From JAUASV01 sp047605685 (GTDB lineage Bacteria > Actinomycetota > Actinomycetes > Actinomycetales > Microbacteriaceae): DNA of 21,009 bases. Positions 14,464 through 21,009 of this stretch are shown here, piece by piece. Under the pieces are notes generated by a model. It was not told the origin of the DNA. It did no database searches and worked only from the letters and a program-made list of their open reading frames with translations. Positions within the stretch are counted from its first letter, which is position 1; every line of letters begins with the position of its first letter. The stretch covers positions 1-21,009 of the forward strand of contig JASGFF010000045.1 in NCBI GenBank assembly GCA_047605685.1, given 5' to 3'. The translations under genes and the position numbers were made by a program.

Positions 14464-15066
14464 TCACCGGGGGGCCGGCCCGGCTCCCCGCATGATCACG
14501 TCGACGACGTCGTCGGCGACCGCGGCGTGCGACGACTCGCCGGAGACGACGGCGAACATGATCCGGGCCAGGAGCAGGTCGGCGAGGGCCTCGAGGTCGA
14601 GATCGGCGCGGATCGCGCCGGCCGTGCGTCCAGCGTTCAGCGTCTCGAGCAGCGCCGCCCTCAGCGGGGCGGTGAAGCGTTCCTCGATGGCCCGCGCCGC
14701 CTCCGGGGCGGTCACGGCCGCGGCGTTCAGCGCCCGGAACAGCTCGGCCGCGCCGGGCTCGCTCAGCCGGGCGTAGGACTCCCTCAGCCAGGCCCGGAGA
14801 TCCGCGCGGACGTCGCCGGACGGCTGTGCCACCACGGGGGTGACGCGGATGATGCCCTCGACGACGCACTCGGCGAGCACGGCCGCCTTGGTGCGCCACC
14901 ACCGGTAGACCGTCTGCTTGCCGACATCCGCCCGAGCCGCTATCGCGACCATCGACAGGCCGTCGTAGCCGCGCTGGGCGTACAGCTCGGCGGCCGCGGA
15001 CAGGATGGCGCGACGTCGCGACTCGCTGCGGGGGCGGCCCCGGGCTGCTGCGGGCACGGCGTTCAC
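14464..15066 (-). CDS. TetR family transcriptional regulator 2 (200 aa, GTG start)
   Basis: ARGRPRSESRRRAILSAAAELYAQRGYDGLSM, then helix-turn-helix VAIAARADVGKQTVYRWW (about 40-57), then a TetR_C-like ligand domain with FRALNAAAVTAPEAARAIEERF. GTG at 15066 gives the normal basic N-terminus; GTG at 15057 is possible. It is divergent from the SDR at 15136 across 69 bases holding a perfect palindrome (15091-15114), the usual arrangement for an autoregulated TetR repressor and its target. The esterase gene 58 bases downstream on the same strand is probably cotranscribed. Confidence 0.93.
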   Translation of the reverse strand: MNAVPAAARGRPRSESRRRAILSAAAELYAQRGYDGLSMVAIAARADVGKQTVYRWWRTKAAVLAECVVEGIIRVTPVVAQPSGDVRADLRAWLRESYARLSEPGAAELFRALNAAAVTAPEAARAIEERFTAPLRAALLETLNAGRTAGAIRADLDLEALADLLLARIMFAVVSGESSHAAVADDVVDVIMRGAGPAPR

Positions 15067-15090
15067 GGTAGCAACCGGGGTACAGTCCTA

Positions 15091-15114
15091 TATACGAGAC
15101 ACACGTCTCGTATA
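15091..15114. promoter_or_regulatory. Perfect palindromic operator between TetR-2 and SDR
   Basis: Two 10-base arms, TATACGAGAC (15091-15100) and GTCTCGTATA (15105-15114), are exact reverse complements separated by ACAC. The size and divergent position fit a TetR dimer pair. TATA-rich ends (TATATA at 15089-15094, TATACA at 15111-15116) may be the -10 elements of the two opposing promoters, so binding would block both. Confidence 0.85.
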
Positions 15115-15135
15115 CACGTCGAGGGAGACAACCCC

Positions 15136-15987
15136 ATGTCTGAGGTGCTCGTGATCATCGGTGCCGGCGGAATGGGCGAGACCATCGCCCGGCGGCTCGC
15201 CCCGGGCCGGAAGACCCTGCTGGCGGACTTCAACGCGGACCTCCTGGCGCGCGTGGCCGAGGGGATGGAGGTCGACGGCTTCGATGTCGGGACGACCCGC
15301 GTCGACGTCTCCTCGCGGGCATCCGTCGAAGCGCTCGCCCGGACGGCGAGCAGCGCCGGCCCGGTCACGCAGATCGTGCACACGGCCGGCCTGTCCCCGA
15401 CGCAGGCTTCCCTCGAGGCCGTGCTCCAGGTCGACCTGCTCGGCGTCGCGCTCGTGCTGGACGTGTTCGGCGCCGTCATCGCACCCGGCGGGGCCGGGGT
15501 CGTCATCTCCAGCTCCTCGAGCTACCTGGCACGGCCGTTCACCCCCGAGCAGGAGCAGCTGATCCGCACGACCGAGCCCGAGGGGCTGCTGGGGCTGCCG
15601 TTCCTCTCCGCGGAGGCGCTGGGCAGCGCGGGCGTCGCCTACGGCGTCGCGAAGCTCGCCAACCGGATCCAGGTGCAGCACGCCAGCGCGGCCTGGGGCC
15701 GAGGCGGCGCCCGCATCAACAGCGTGAGCCCCGGGGTGATCTCCACCGCGATGGGCCGCCTAGAGCTCGACAGCCCGTCCGGAGCGTTCATGCGGGCCAT
15801 GGTCGAGAACTCCGGCACCGGGAGGATCGGCACGACGAGCGACATCGCCGACGCGGTGACGTTCCTGGCCGGCCCGCAGGCGAGCTACATCACCGGCATC
15901 GACCTGCTGGTGGATGGCGGCAACATCGCGGCGGTGCGCTCCGGCCGCGTCCCGCTGCCGCAGGCCGGCGCCGCGTCCGGACGCTGA
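15136..15987 (+). CDS. Short-chain dehydrogenase/reductase A (283 aa)
   Basis: Rossmann start EVLVIIGAGGMGETIARR with glycines 9, 11, 12 and 14, a variant of the SDR TGxxxGxG. LLADFN places Asp31 at the end of beta-2, favouring NAD. HTAG (82-85) replaces NNAG; SSSSSYLA supplies Ser, and Tyr169-x3-Lys173 (YGVAKLAN) is intact. The C-terminal RINSVSPGVISTAM and FLAGPQASYITGIDLLVDGG are classical. GAGGGAG (15121-15127) is 8 bases before the ATG. It probably oxidises or reduces a secondary alcohol/ketone, and is likely controlled by TetR-2 through the palindrome just upstream. Confidence 0.94.
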   Translation: MSEVLVIIGAGGMGETIARRLAPGRKTLLADFNADLLARVAEGMEVDGFDVGTTRVDVSSRASVEALARTASSAGPVTQIVHTAGLSPTQASLEAVLQVDLLGVALVLDVFGAVIAPGGAGVVISSSSSYLARPFTPEQEQLIRTTEPEGLLGLPFLSAEALGSAGVAYGVAKLANRIQVQHASAAWGRGGARINSVSPGVISTAMGRLELDSPSGAFMRAMVENSGTGRIGTTSDIADAVTFLAGPQASYITGIDLLVDGGNIAAVRSGRVPLPQAGAASGR

Positions 15988-16008
15988 GTATCGCTTCTTC
16001 GCCGGACG
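15974..16008. terminator. Possible hairpin terminator between convergent genes
   Basis: CGTCCGG (15974-15980) can pair with CCGGACG (16002-16008) around a 21-base loop, in the short gap between the SDR stop and the convergent EthD-like stop. A competing 12-base palindrome GCGTCCGGACGC occupies 15973-15984. No strong U-tract is present, so this is a weak call. Confidence 0.3.
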
Positions 16009-16009
16009 G

Positions 16010-16336
16010 CTATCGCCGGGCCGGCAGCTCCTGCGCGAGCTCGAACGGCGCCATGATCATCTGGCTGGTGTCGAGGGCGTCGCTCGAGCCGAGGTCCGAG
16101 GTGAAGAGCAGCGCCCTGGCCCGCTCCGCCGAGCCGTCGATCTCATAGATCGTCGCATAGCGGTAGGGGGCGATCGGACCGGGCTCGCCTTCGAGCCGTA
16201 GGCAGCGCGCGCCGACGAAACCGGGCAGCGCCAGGATCTCCGGGATGTGCCTTCCCCAGTACCAGTCCTGGAACTCCCCGTCCCTGCCTGGCAGGGCGTT
16301 GGTCAGCGAGACGAGGTGCTCGTGGCGGTCGTCCAT
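16010..16336 (-). CDS. EthD-like / dimeric alpha-beta barrel protein coupled to BVMO (108 aa)
   Basis: Short protein with LVSLTNALPGRDGEFQDWYW, then GRHIPEILALPGFVGARCLRL, the pattern of EthD-like small barrels (an early strand, a helix with W-x-x-x-H-I-P, then a strand). YATIYEIDGSAERARALLF forms the second repeat half. Its ATG (16334-16336) overlaps the BVMO stop by one base (TGATG), so the two are translated together. It may bind or shuttle the BVMO substrate or product, or act as an accessory isomerase/cyclase; no catalytic residue can be assigned with confidence. Confidence 0.78.
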   Translation of the reverse strand: MDDRHEHLVSLTNALPGRDGEFQDWYWGRHIPEILALPGFVGARCLRLEGEPGPIAPYRYATIYEIDGSAERARALLFTSDLGSSDALDTSQMIMAPFELAQELPARR

Positions 16337-17967
16337 CAGGCGCTCACGCCCTCGCTGGCCTTGGCGAAGGCCCCGTTGTGGTCCTCGGTGGAGGCCATCT
16401 CTGCGAGGATCTCGTTGAGCTTCGAGCGCCCTCCCGGGTTGAGGAGGAACTTTCGCGGCTTGCCCTTCACGTTGGCCCCGTAGTAGTGGCTGTGCTCGGG
16501 CGAGAAGATCGACTGCGGGGCCAGCGTGGCGACCATGTCCATCCAGGCGTCCTCCTGGGCCCGGGTGGGCTCCCAGATGTCGAAGCCGTGCTCCCTCCCG
16601 TAGACGAGGGTGTCGATGATCCAGTCCACCTGGAAGCCGGAGTAGCGCGGATAGTTGCCGCCGCCGGCGCCGTGTGGCCCGCCCGGGAAGAAGAAGTTGG
16701 GAAGGTCATGGGCCGCGAAGCCGCCGAAGTCGCTTGGGCCGTCGTCCCACGCGGTGCTCAGGTCGAGGCCGTTGCGGCCCTTCACGCCCATCCGGGTGAG
16801 CGCACCGGTACCGAAGTCGAAGCCGGTCGCATAGACGATGATGTCGTAGTCGCGGTGTTCCTCGGTGGTCTGGATACCGGTCGCGTCGATGCGGACGATG
16901 GGCGTCTCCCTCAGGGAGATCAGCGAGGCACGCGGGTTGTTGAACGACTCGAGGTAGTTCGTGACGAACGGGGGCCGCTTGGCGCCAAACAGGTGATCCT
17001 TCGGGATGAGGCGTTCCGCGGTCGCGGGGTCCTTGACGATGCTGCGGATCTTGTCCGCCAGGAACGCGCAGAACTCTTCGTTGACCTCCCGGTTGGTGGT
17101 CATGTCGTAGTAGTTCATGGTGAGCTTGCCGAAGCCGGGCGCCTGCCACATCGTCTCGAAGAACGCCTGACGCTCCTCGGGGCTGTCGGCGGTGGAGAAC
17201 TTCCCCGCTGGCGGGTGCAGGAAGCCGGTCGGCGAGTTGTAGAGGGTGGCGACGACCTGGTCCCAGTTGTCGCTGAGCTCCCGGTGGCGCTCTTGCGTCA
17301 ACGGCTTGTTGTTCAGCGGCGTGACCCAGGTGGGTGTGCGTTGGTAGAGGTCGACACGGTCGACGGTGTCGACGATCGCGGGCAGCAGCTGCGCCCCGCT
17401 GGGGCCGTTGCCGATGATCGCGACGCGCTTGCCGGCGAAGTCCACCGCCTCGTCGTGCGGCCATGCGCCGGTGTGGTGGGCCACTCCTCGGAAGTCCTCG
17501 AGGCCCTCGATCTCCGGGTAGTGCGGCACCGAGAGGCCCCCGGTCGCGGCGATGACGCGCTTGGCGCGGAAGACGTCGCCGGTCGCCGTGGTGAGGACCC
17601 AGCGGGTCGCCGCGTCGTCCCAGACCGTCGAGATGACCTTCTGGCCGGTGTGGATGCGCGGACGCAGCTCGAACCTGTCCACCACGAAGTTGAGGTAGCT
17701 CTCGATCTCCGGCTGGGTCGCGAACTCCTCTTTCCACTTCCACTCGTCGAAGAGCTCCTTGGAGAAGATGTAGCCGTAGCTGTAGCTCTCGGAGTCGAAG
17801 CGGGCCTGGGGGTAGCGGTTCCAGTACCACACGCCGCCGACGCCGTCGCCGGCCTCGAGCGCCTCAGCCCGGAATCCGGCGTCGAGCGCCCGGTACAGCG
17901 CGTAGATGCCGACGACGCCGGCACCGATCACGAGCACGTCGACGTCATCATCCGATTGCGCGGTCAT
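16336..17967 (-). CDS. Baeyer-Villiger monooxygenase, class B flavoprotein (543 aa)
   Basis: FAD- and NADPH-dependent enzyme that inserts oxygen next to a ketone, giving an ester or lactone. FAD-binding GAGVVG at 15-20; GGVWYWNRYPQARFDSESYSY with conserved Asp58; BVMO fingerprint F-x-G-x3-H-x3-W at Phe159, Gly161, His165 and Trp169; NADPH-binding GNGPSG at 186-191; KRPPFVTNYLESFN with the family's catalytic Arg region; and ATGFDFGTG near residue 370. The start is ATG 17967, five bases after AGGAG (17973-17977); ATG at 17994 has no ribosome site and lies almost at the predicted transcription start. It resembles cyclohexanone/phenylacetone monooxygenases in layout. It is divergent from SDR B and coupled to an EthD-like protein. 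Confidence 0.96.
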   Translation of the reverse strand: MTAQSDDDVDVLVIGAGVVGIYALYRALDAGFRAEALEAGDGVGGVWYWNRYPQARFDSESYSYGYIFSKELFDEWKWKEEFATQPEIESYLNFVVDRFELRPRIHTGQKVISTVWDDAATRWVLTTATGDVFRAKRVIAATGGLSVPHYPEIEGLEDFRGVAHHTGAWPHDEAVDFAGKRVAIIGNGPSGAQLLPAIVDTVDRVDLYQRTPTWVTPLNNKPLTQERHRELSDNWDQVVATLYNSPTGFLHPPAGKFSTADSPEERQAFFETMWQAPGFGKLTMNYYDMTTNREVNEEFCAFLADKIRSIVKDPATAERLIPKDHLFGAKRPPFVTNYLESFNNPRASLISLRETPIVRIDATGIQTTEEHRDYDIIVYATGFDFGTGALTRMGVKGRNGLDLSTAWDDGPSDFGGFAAHDLPNFFFPGGPHGAGGGNYPRYSGFQVDWIIDTLVYGREHGFDIWEPTRAQEDAWMDMVATLAPQSIFSPEHSHYYGANVKGKPRKFLLNPGGRSKLNEILAEMASTEDHNGAFAKASEGVSA

Positions 17968-18007
17968 CTCTGCTCCTACTTCATCGTGGGCCATACTCGC
18001 CGCGGAT

Positions 18008-18037
18008 TATCTAAGCACCGGTGCTGAATAATGGCAA
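18008..18037 (-). promoter_or_regulatory. BVMO promoter with palindromic operator in the spacer
   Basis: On the minus strand TTGCCA (18032-18037) and TAGATA (18008-18013) are separated by 18 bases, close to sigma-70-type -35 and -10 boxes. The 12-base perfect palindrome AGCACCGGTGCT (18014-18025) fills the spacer directly next to the -10 box, an ideal repressor position. Transcription would begin near 18001, about 34 bases before the BVMO ATG. Confidence 0.5.
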
Positions 18038-18080
18038 GATGCTCGCACCTCGCGCTTCCCAGCGAGCACGCCCGGCATGT

Positions 18081-18109
18081 TTGCGCGTTATGAGCACCTG
18101 TGATGAAAT
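18081..18109 (+). promoter_or_regulatory. Possible SDR-B promoter with diverged copy of the operator
   Basis: TTGCGC (18081-18086), 17 bases, then TGAAAT (18104-18109) form a weak promoter. Within the spacer is AGCACCTGTGAT (18093-18104), 10 of 12 bases identical to the palindrome AGCACCGGTGCT at 18014-18025, and TGAA follows both copies. The same geometry relative to the -10 box is seen on both sides of this divergent region. Confidence 0.4.
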
Positions 18110-18138
18110 CAGGCGACGGCCGCCTTCAAAGGAGAACG

Positions 18139-19086
18139 ATGAACGCCACCCCTGAACTCCGTTTCGACGACCGCGTCGCCGTCGTCACCGGCGCCGGTCG
18201 CGGGCTCGGCCTCGCGCACGCCAAGCTGCTGGCCGCCCGCGGCGCGAAGATCGTCCTCAACGACTTTGGCGGCAGCAAGGAGGGGGTCGGCAGCGACGCC
18301 TCGGTCGCCCGGCAGGCGGCGGACGAGATCGTCGCCGCCGGTGGCGAAGCGGTCGCCGACACCCACTCGGTCGGCACGGAAGAGGGCTGTCAGGCCATCA
18401 TCGACACCGCCATCCGGGCGTTCGGCCGCGTCGACGTCCTGGTCAACAACGCCGGCATCTCCCAGTGGGCGACATTCCCGGAGGCCGGTGCAGACAACCT
18501 GGAGATCACACTCGACGTCCACCTACGCGGCACCTGGCATACGACACGTGCCGCCTGGCCGCACATGATCGAGCAGGGCTATGGCCGCGTCATCACCACG
18601 GTGTCCACCGGCATGCTCGGCCTCGCGAACAACCTGGCCTATGCGACCGCGAAGGGCGCACTCATGGGCTTCACCCGCAGCCTCTCCGTGACGGCCGCCC
18701 CCCTCGGCATCCGCGTGAACGCGATCGCCCCGAACTCGGTGACACGCCCGAGCGAGACCACCGGCGGCAAGGGCAATGTCGCCGCCGGCGGGCAGATGCC
18801 GGCGGCCATTGCCGCCGCCATGGCCACCGACAACGTCTCCCCGATGGTCGCGGTCCTTGGCCACGAATCCTGCCCGGTCAACGGCGAGATCCTGGTCGCC
18901 GGCGCCAGACGATTCGGCCGATGGTTCCTCGGCTTCAGCGAGGGGTGGCTCGCCCCCGTCGAGGAGGTGCCGACGCCGGAGGCGGTCATCGCGCACTGGG
19001 ACGAGATCAACGACCTGGACGGCTATTACGTTCCTGCCAGCCTCGACGAGTGGTCCGGCCGCTTCATGAGGCACCTGCGCCCCTGA
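18139..19086 (+). CDS. Short-chain dehydrogenase/reductase B (315 aa)
   Basis: Classical SDR related to the (3R)-hydroxyacyl-CoA dehydrogenase part of 17-beta-HSD type 4 proteins: RVAVVTGAGRGLGLAH (TGxxxGxG at 17-24), then KIVLNDFGG, where Asp42 favours NAD. NNAG is at 103-106, with likely catalytic Ser156, Tyr168 and Lys172 (YATAK). The C-terminal part is longer than in simple SDRs and ends GRFMRHLRP. ATG at 18139 is preceded by AAAGGAG (18128-18134). It could oxidise the hydroxy acid formed after ring opening, or act on hydroxyacyl-CoA; substrate unknown. Cotranscription with the exporter 61 bases downstream is likely. Confidence 0.93.
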   Translation: MNATPELRFDDRVAVVTGAGRGLGLAHAKLLAARGAKIVLNDFGGSKEGVGSDASVARQAADEIVAAGGEAVADTHSVGTEEGCQAIIDTAIRAFGRVDVLVNNAGISQWATFPEAGADNLEITLDVHLRGTWHTTRAAWPHMIEQGYGRVITTVSTGMLGLANNLAYATAKGALMGFTRSLSVTAAPLGIRVNAIAPNSVTRPSETTGGKGNVAAGGQMPAAIAAAMATDNVSPMVAVLGHESCPVNGEILVAGARRFGRWFLGFSEGWLAPVEEVPTPEAVIAHWDEINDLDGYYVPASLDEWSGRFMRHLRP

Positions 19087-19097
19087 GGGGCAGGTGC
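19071..19097. terminator. Hairpin enclosing the SDR-B stop codon (possible attenuator)
   Basis: GCACCTG (19071-19077) pairs with CAGGTGC (19091-19097) and CCCC (19080-19083) with GGGG (19087-19090); the TGA stop is the loop and C19078-G19079 bulges. An alternative stem GGGGCA/TGCCCC (19087-19100) competes. No U-tract follows. It could lower exporter expression after the SDR. Confidence 0.4.
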
Positions 19098-19147
19098 CCC
19101 GCACCGCTCACCACAGACTCCAGAACAAACCCCAGAATCGAGACGCA

Positions 19148-20632
19148 ATGACGCCCTCACCCCGCCTGACCGCACCGTCGACCCGGCCGTTCGGCCTGCT
19201 CGTCACGATCTTCCTGATCATCGAGCTGACGCCGATCTTCGAGACCACGATGATGTCGACGGCGCTGCCCACGTTCATCAGCGCCTTCGGGATCGACACC
19301 TCGACGGCCTCCTGGCTGATCACGATCTTCCTGCTCGTCGGCGCCGGGTCGGCCGCGATCGCCGGGCGGCTCGGGGACGCGGTCGGCCGCAAGCCTGTGC
19401 TGCTGACGCTGATGACCGTCTCCGCGCTCGGTTCGGTCGTCAGCCTCATGTTCGGCAGTTTCGTCGGAGTCCTCATCGGCCGCGCCCTCCAGGGCACGAG
19501 TGCTGGGCTGTTCCCCCTGCTGATCGGCCTGGCCCGCGAGGTCACCACCGCCAAGCGCGTCTCCCTGCTGTCAAGTCTCACCTCGGGCGTGAGCGTGATC
19601 GGCGGGGCACTCGGCGCGGTCGCCGCCGGCGTGCTGCTGCAGGCCGCCGGATGGCGCAGCATGTTCGTCGCCTCGGGGATCCTCGCGGTCGTCGCCATCG
19701 GCTTCGCGGTGTTCCTGCCCAAGCCGATCGGGCGCCCGACGCAACGTACCGGCTTCGATGCGCTCGGCGCGGTGCTGCTGGCCCCCTCGATCGCGGCGAT
19801 CCTGTTCGGCTTCACCATCTCGCGAACGGTCGGGGTGAGCCTCACGGTGATCGGGTTCGTCCTCGGCGGGGTCGTGCTGTTCGCGTTCTGGCTCGTCTGG
19901 GAGCTGCGCGTCGCGCGGCCGATGTTCAACCTGCGTCTGTTCCGCCAGCCGTCCCTGGTGCTCGCCATGCTGGCCACCGCTCTGGCCGCGATCGGCATCA
20001 TGTCGGGTCCGGGGCTGCTCACCCCGCTGCTGCAGCAGACGCCGGCCTCGATGCCGGTCGGCCTGGGCCTGACGCCGACCCAAGCCGGGCTCTACAGCCT
20101 GGTCTCCGCCGTGGTGTCGTTCGCCGTCACGCCCTTCGCCGGCCGCGTCGCCGGCCGTTTCGGCGCCAAGGTCGTGCTCGTCGCCGGCATCGCGCTGGGC
20201 ACGATCGGCTACGCGGGGTTCTACATCGCGGTGCACAGCCTGTCCCTGTCCATCGTCGCGATCCTCATCGGCGGCGTCGGCCTCGCCCTCATCGTCGTCG
20301 CCGTCCCGCTGGTGATCGTCGAGATCGTGCCACCGACGGACACGAGTGAGGCGGTCGGCCTGATCTACACCGTCGGCCGGACCGTCTTCAGCGCCGTCGG
20401 CACCGCGATCATCGGTGTTCTGCTGACCACGAGCACCGTGCCGAACACGACGGTCCCAACGCTCAGCGCCTGGTTCGCCGGGGTCTCCTTCGTCGTCGCC
20501 GCCGGGATCCTCGGGGTGGTCGTCACCCTGTTCATCAAGAAGTCGAGGCCGCTGGACCGCCGCGAGGCCCCGGACGATCCTGCGCCCGACGCGCTCGCCG
20601 AGACACCGGTCGAGACGGCGCCGAGCCGCTGA
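19148..20632 (+). CDS. MFS transporter, DHA2/EmrB-QacA type, 14 TM segments (494 aa)
   Basis: Fourteen hydrophobic segments can be traced. Motif A GRLGDAVGRKP lies at 73-83 between TM2 and TM3. The TM1 segment FETTMMSTALPTF matches the family's LDxTxxNxALP pattern with Glu32 in place of Asp. RALQGTSAGLFPLL in TM4 and GGALGAVAAGVLL in TM5 (motif C region) are typical of proton-driven drug/organic-compound exporters. ATG at 19148 is used; GTG at 19094 lies inside the upstream hairpin and would add 18 non-membrane residues. No strong ribosome site precedes 19148, which suggests coupling or weak translation. Likely exports toxic substrate or intermediates, or imports the substrate; direction is not readable. 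Confidence 0.9.
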   Translation: MTPSPRLTAPSTRPFGLLVTIFLIIELTPIFETTMMSTALPTFISAFGIDTSTASWLITIFLLVGAGSAAIAGRLGDAVGRKPVLLTLMTVSALGSVVSLMFGSFVGVLIGRALQGTSAGLFPLLIGLAREVTTAKRVSLLSSLTSGVSVIGGALGAVAAGVLLQAAGWRSMFVASGILAVVAIGFAVFLPKPIGRPTQRTGFDALGAVLLAPSIAAILFGFTISRTVGVSLTVIGFVLGGVVLFAFWLVWELRVARPMFNLRLFRQPSLVLAMLATALAAIGIMSGPGLLTPLLQQTPASMPVGLGLTPTQAGLYSLVSAVVSFAVTPFAGRVAGRFGAKVVLVAGIALGTIGYAGFYIAVHSLSLSIVAILIGGVGLALIVVAVPLVIVEIVPPTDTSEAVGLIYTVGRTVFSAVGTAIIGVLLTTSTVPNTTVPTLSAWFAGVSFVVAAGILGVVVTLFIKKSRPLDRREAPDDPAPDALAETPVETAPSR

Positions 20633-20636
20633 ATCA

Positions 20637-20657
20637 CCGGGCCGCGCTCAGGCCCGG
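20637..20657. terminator. Hairpin at convergent MFS/TetR-3 ends
   Basis: CCGGGCC (20637-20643) and GGCCCGG (20651-20657) form a 7-bp stem around a 7-base loop, directly after the MFS stop and overlapping the TetR-3 stop. It is placed to serve both strands; no U-tract. Confidence 0.5.
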
Positions 20658-21009
20658 GGGTCGCCGGCGACGACCGGGGCGAGCAGGCCGGCGCCGAGGT
20701 AGGCGACCAGGTCGGCGATGAGCACGTCGATCCTCGCCGGCAATCGGGCGCGCTTCTGCTGCGCGGACTGGTAGCGGGCCAGCGTGTGCACCGTGCTCGT
20801 GAGGGTGACCCACCAGCGCTCGTCGAGAACCGCCGCCGGGATGCCGGGGGCAAGACGGCCGAGAAGCGTGCGCAGCGTGATGACGGAGGCGCCGGCGTGG
20901 ACACCCTCCAGGCCTTCGTAGCCGCCCTCTTCGGTGATGAGGCGCGAAAGGAAGGCGAGGTAGTGGTTGTCGGGCTGCAGATGGATCGCCAGCGGACGGA
21001 CGAAGGCGC
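20648..21009 (-). CDS. TetR family regulator 3, C-terminal part (N-terminus outside window)
   Basis: The minus frame is open from the window edge to TGA at 20648-20650 for 120 codons. AFVRPLAIHLQPDNHYLAF, then LSRLITEEGGYEGLEG and DERWWVTLTSTVHTLARYQ resemble the ligand-binding C-terminal domain of TetR/AcrR regulators; the helix-turn-helix would lie beyond 21009. It is convergent with the MFS gene, so it may or may not control it. Confidence 0.65.
   Translation of the reverse strand, partial: AFVRPLAIHLQPDNHYLAFLSRLITEEGGYEGLEGVHAGASVITLRTLLGRLAPGIPAAVLDERWWVTLTSTVHTLARYQSAQQKRARLPARIDVLIADLVAYLGAGLLAPVVAGDPRA

Noticed and set aside
17968..17994. Upstream ATG at 17994 for the BVMO
   Set aside because: No ribosome site, and only about 7 bases from the predicted transcription start; the ATG at 17967 has AGGAG at ideal spacing.
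1..21009. Mobile elements, CRISPR arrays, tRNA or prophage signs
   Set aside because: No transposase or integrase frames, no spaced repeats of CRISPR size, no cloverleaf seen; base composition looks even throughout.

Overview
The window is about 70% G+C, with dense genes, GTG and TTG starts and many 4-base ATGA stop/start overlaps. This points to a high-GC actinobacterium; the lipoprotein and regulator sequences look Micrococcales-like, but the genus cannot be fixed from sequence alone. I see no rRNA, tRNA, CRISPR, integrase or insertion sequence. Everything looks like chromosomal catabolic gene content.

Layout. (1) Positions 1-9395, minus strand: one long, tightly packed transcription unit. 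Read from its promoter end it encodes an NmrA-like NAD(P)-binding protein, two paralogous SnoaL/NTF2-fold proteins, an SDR-fold protein lacking the catalytic Tyr, and a family-5 solute-binding lipoprotein. Two oligopeptide-type permeases, a fused two-domain ABC ATPase and an MmgE/PrpD-fold protein follow. After a 191-base gap comes a truncated 2-methylcitrate dehydratase (prpD) that runs off the window edge. (2) 9538-10637, minus: an EthD-like small protein and a DsbA/FrnE-like protein. (3) 10697-12715, plus: a large Old Yellow Enzyme-type flavoprotein with a C-terminal NAD(P)-binding half. (4) 12640-15066, minus: a TetR regulator, an HSL-type esterase/lactonase and a second TetR. (5) 15136-15987, plus: an SDR, divergent from the second TetR across a perfect 24-base palindrome. 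(6) 16010-17967, minus: a Baeyer-Villiger monooxygenase (BVMO) coupled to a second EthD-like protein. (7) 18139-20632, plus: a second classical SDR and a 14-TM DHA2-type exporter. (8) 20648-21009, minus: the C-terminal part of a third TetR regulator.

How the genes may work together (inference). Ene-reductase-type flavoprotein, BVMO, HSL-fold lactone/ester hydrolase and SDRs are the enzyme set used to saturate, ring-expand, hydrolyse and oxidise a cyclic (en)one such as a monoterpenoid ketone. The ABC transporter could import the substrate, and prpD would handle propionyl-CoA formed by later oxidation. No CoA ligase or beta-oxidation gene is visible, so substrate and pathway order are unproven.

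Regulation visible in the DNA. A near-identical 19-base motif lies upstream of both the OYE gene and the long operon. A 10+4+10 palindrome separates TetR-2 from its divergent SDR. A 12-base palindrome and an imperfect copy of it lie in the divergent BVMO/SDR promoter region. A perfect 16-bp stem sits at the lipoprotein/permease junction.
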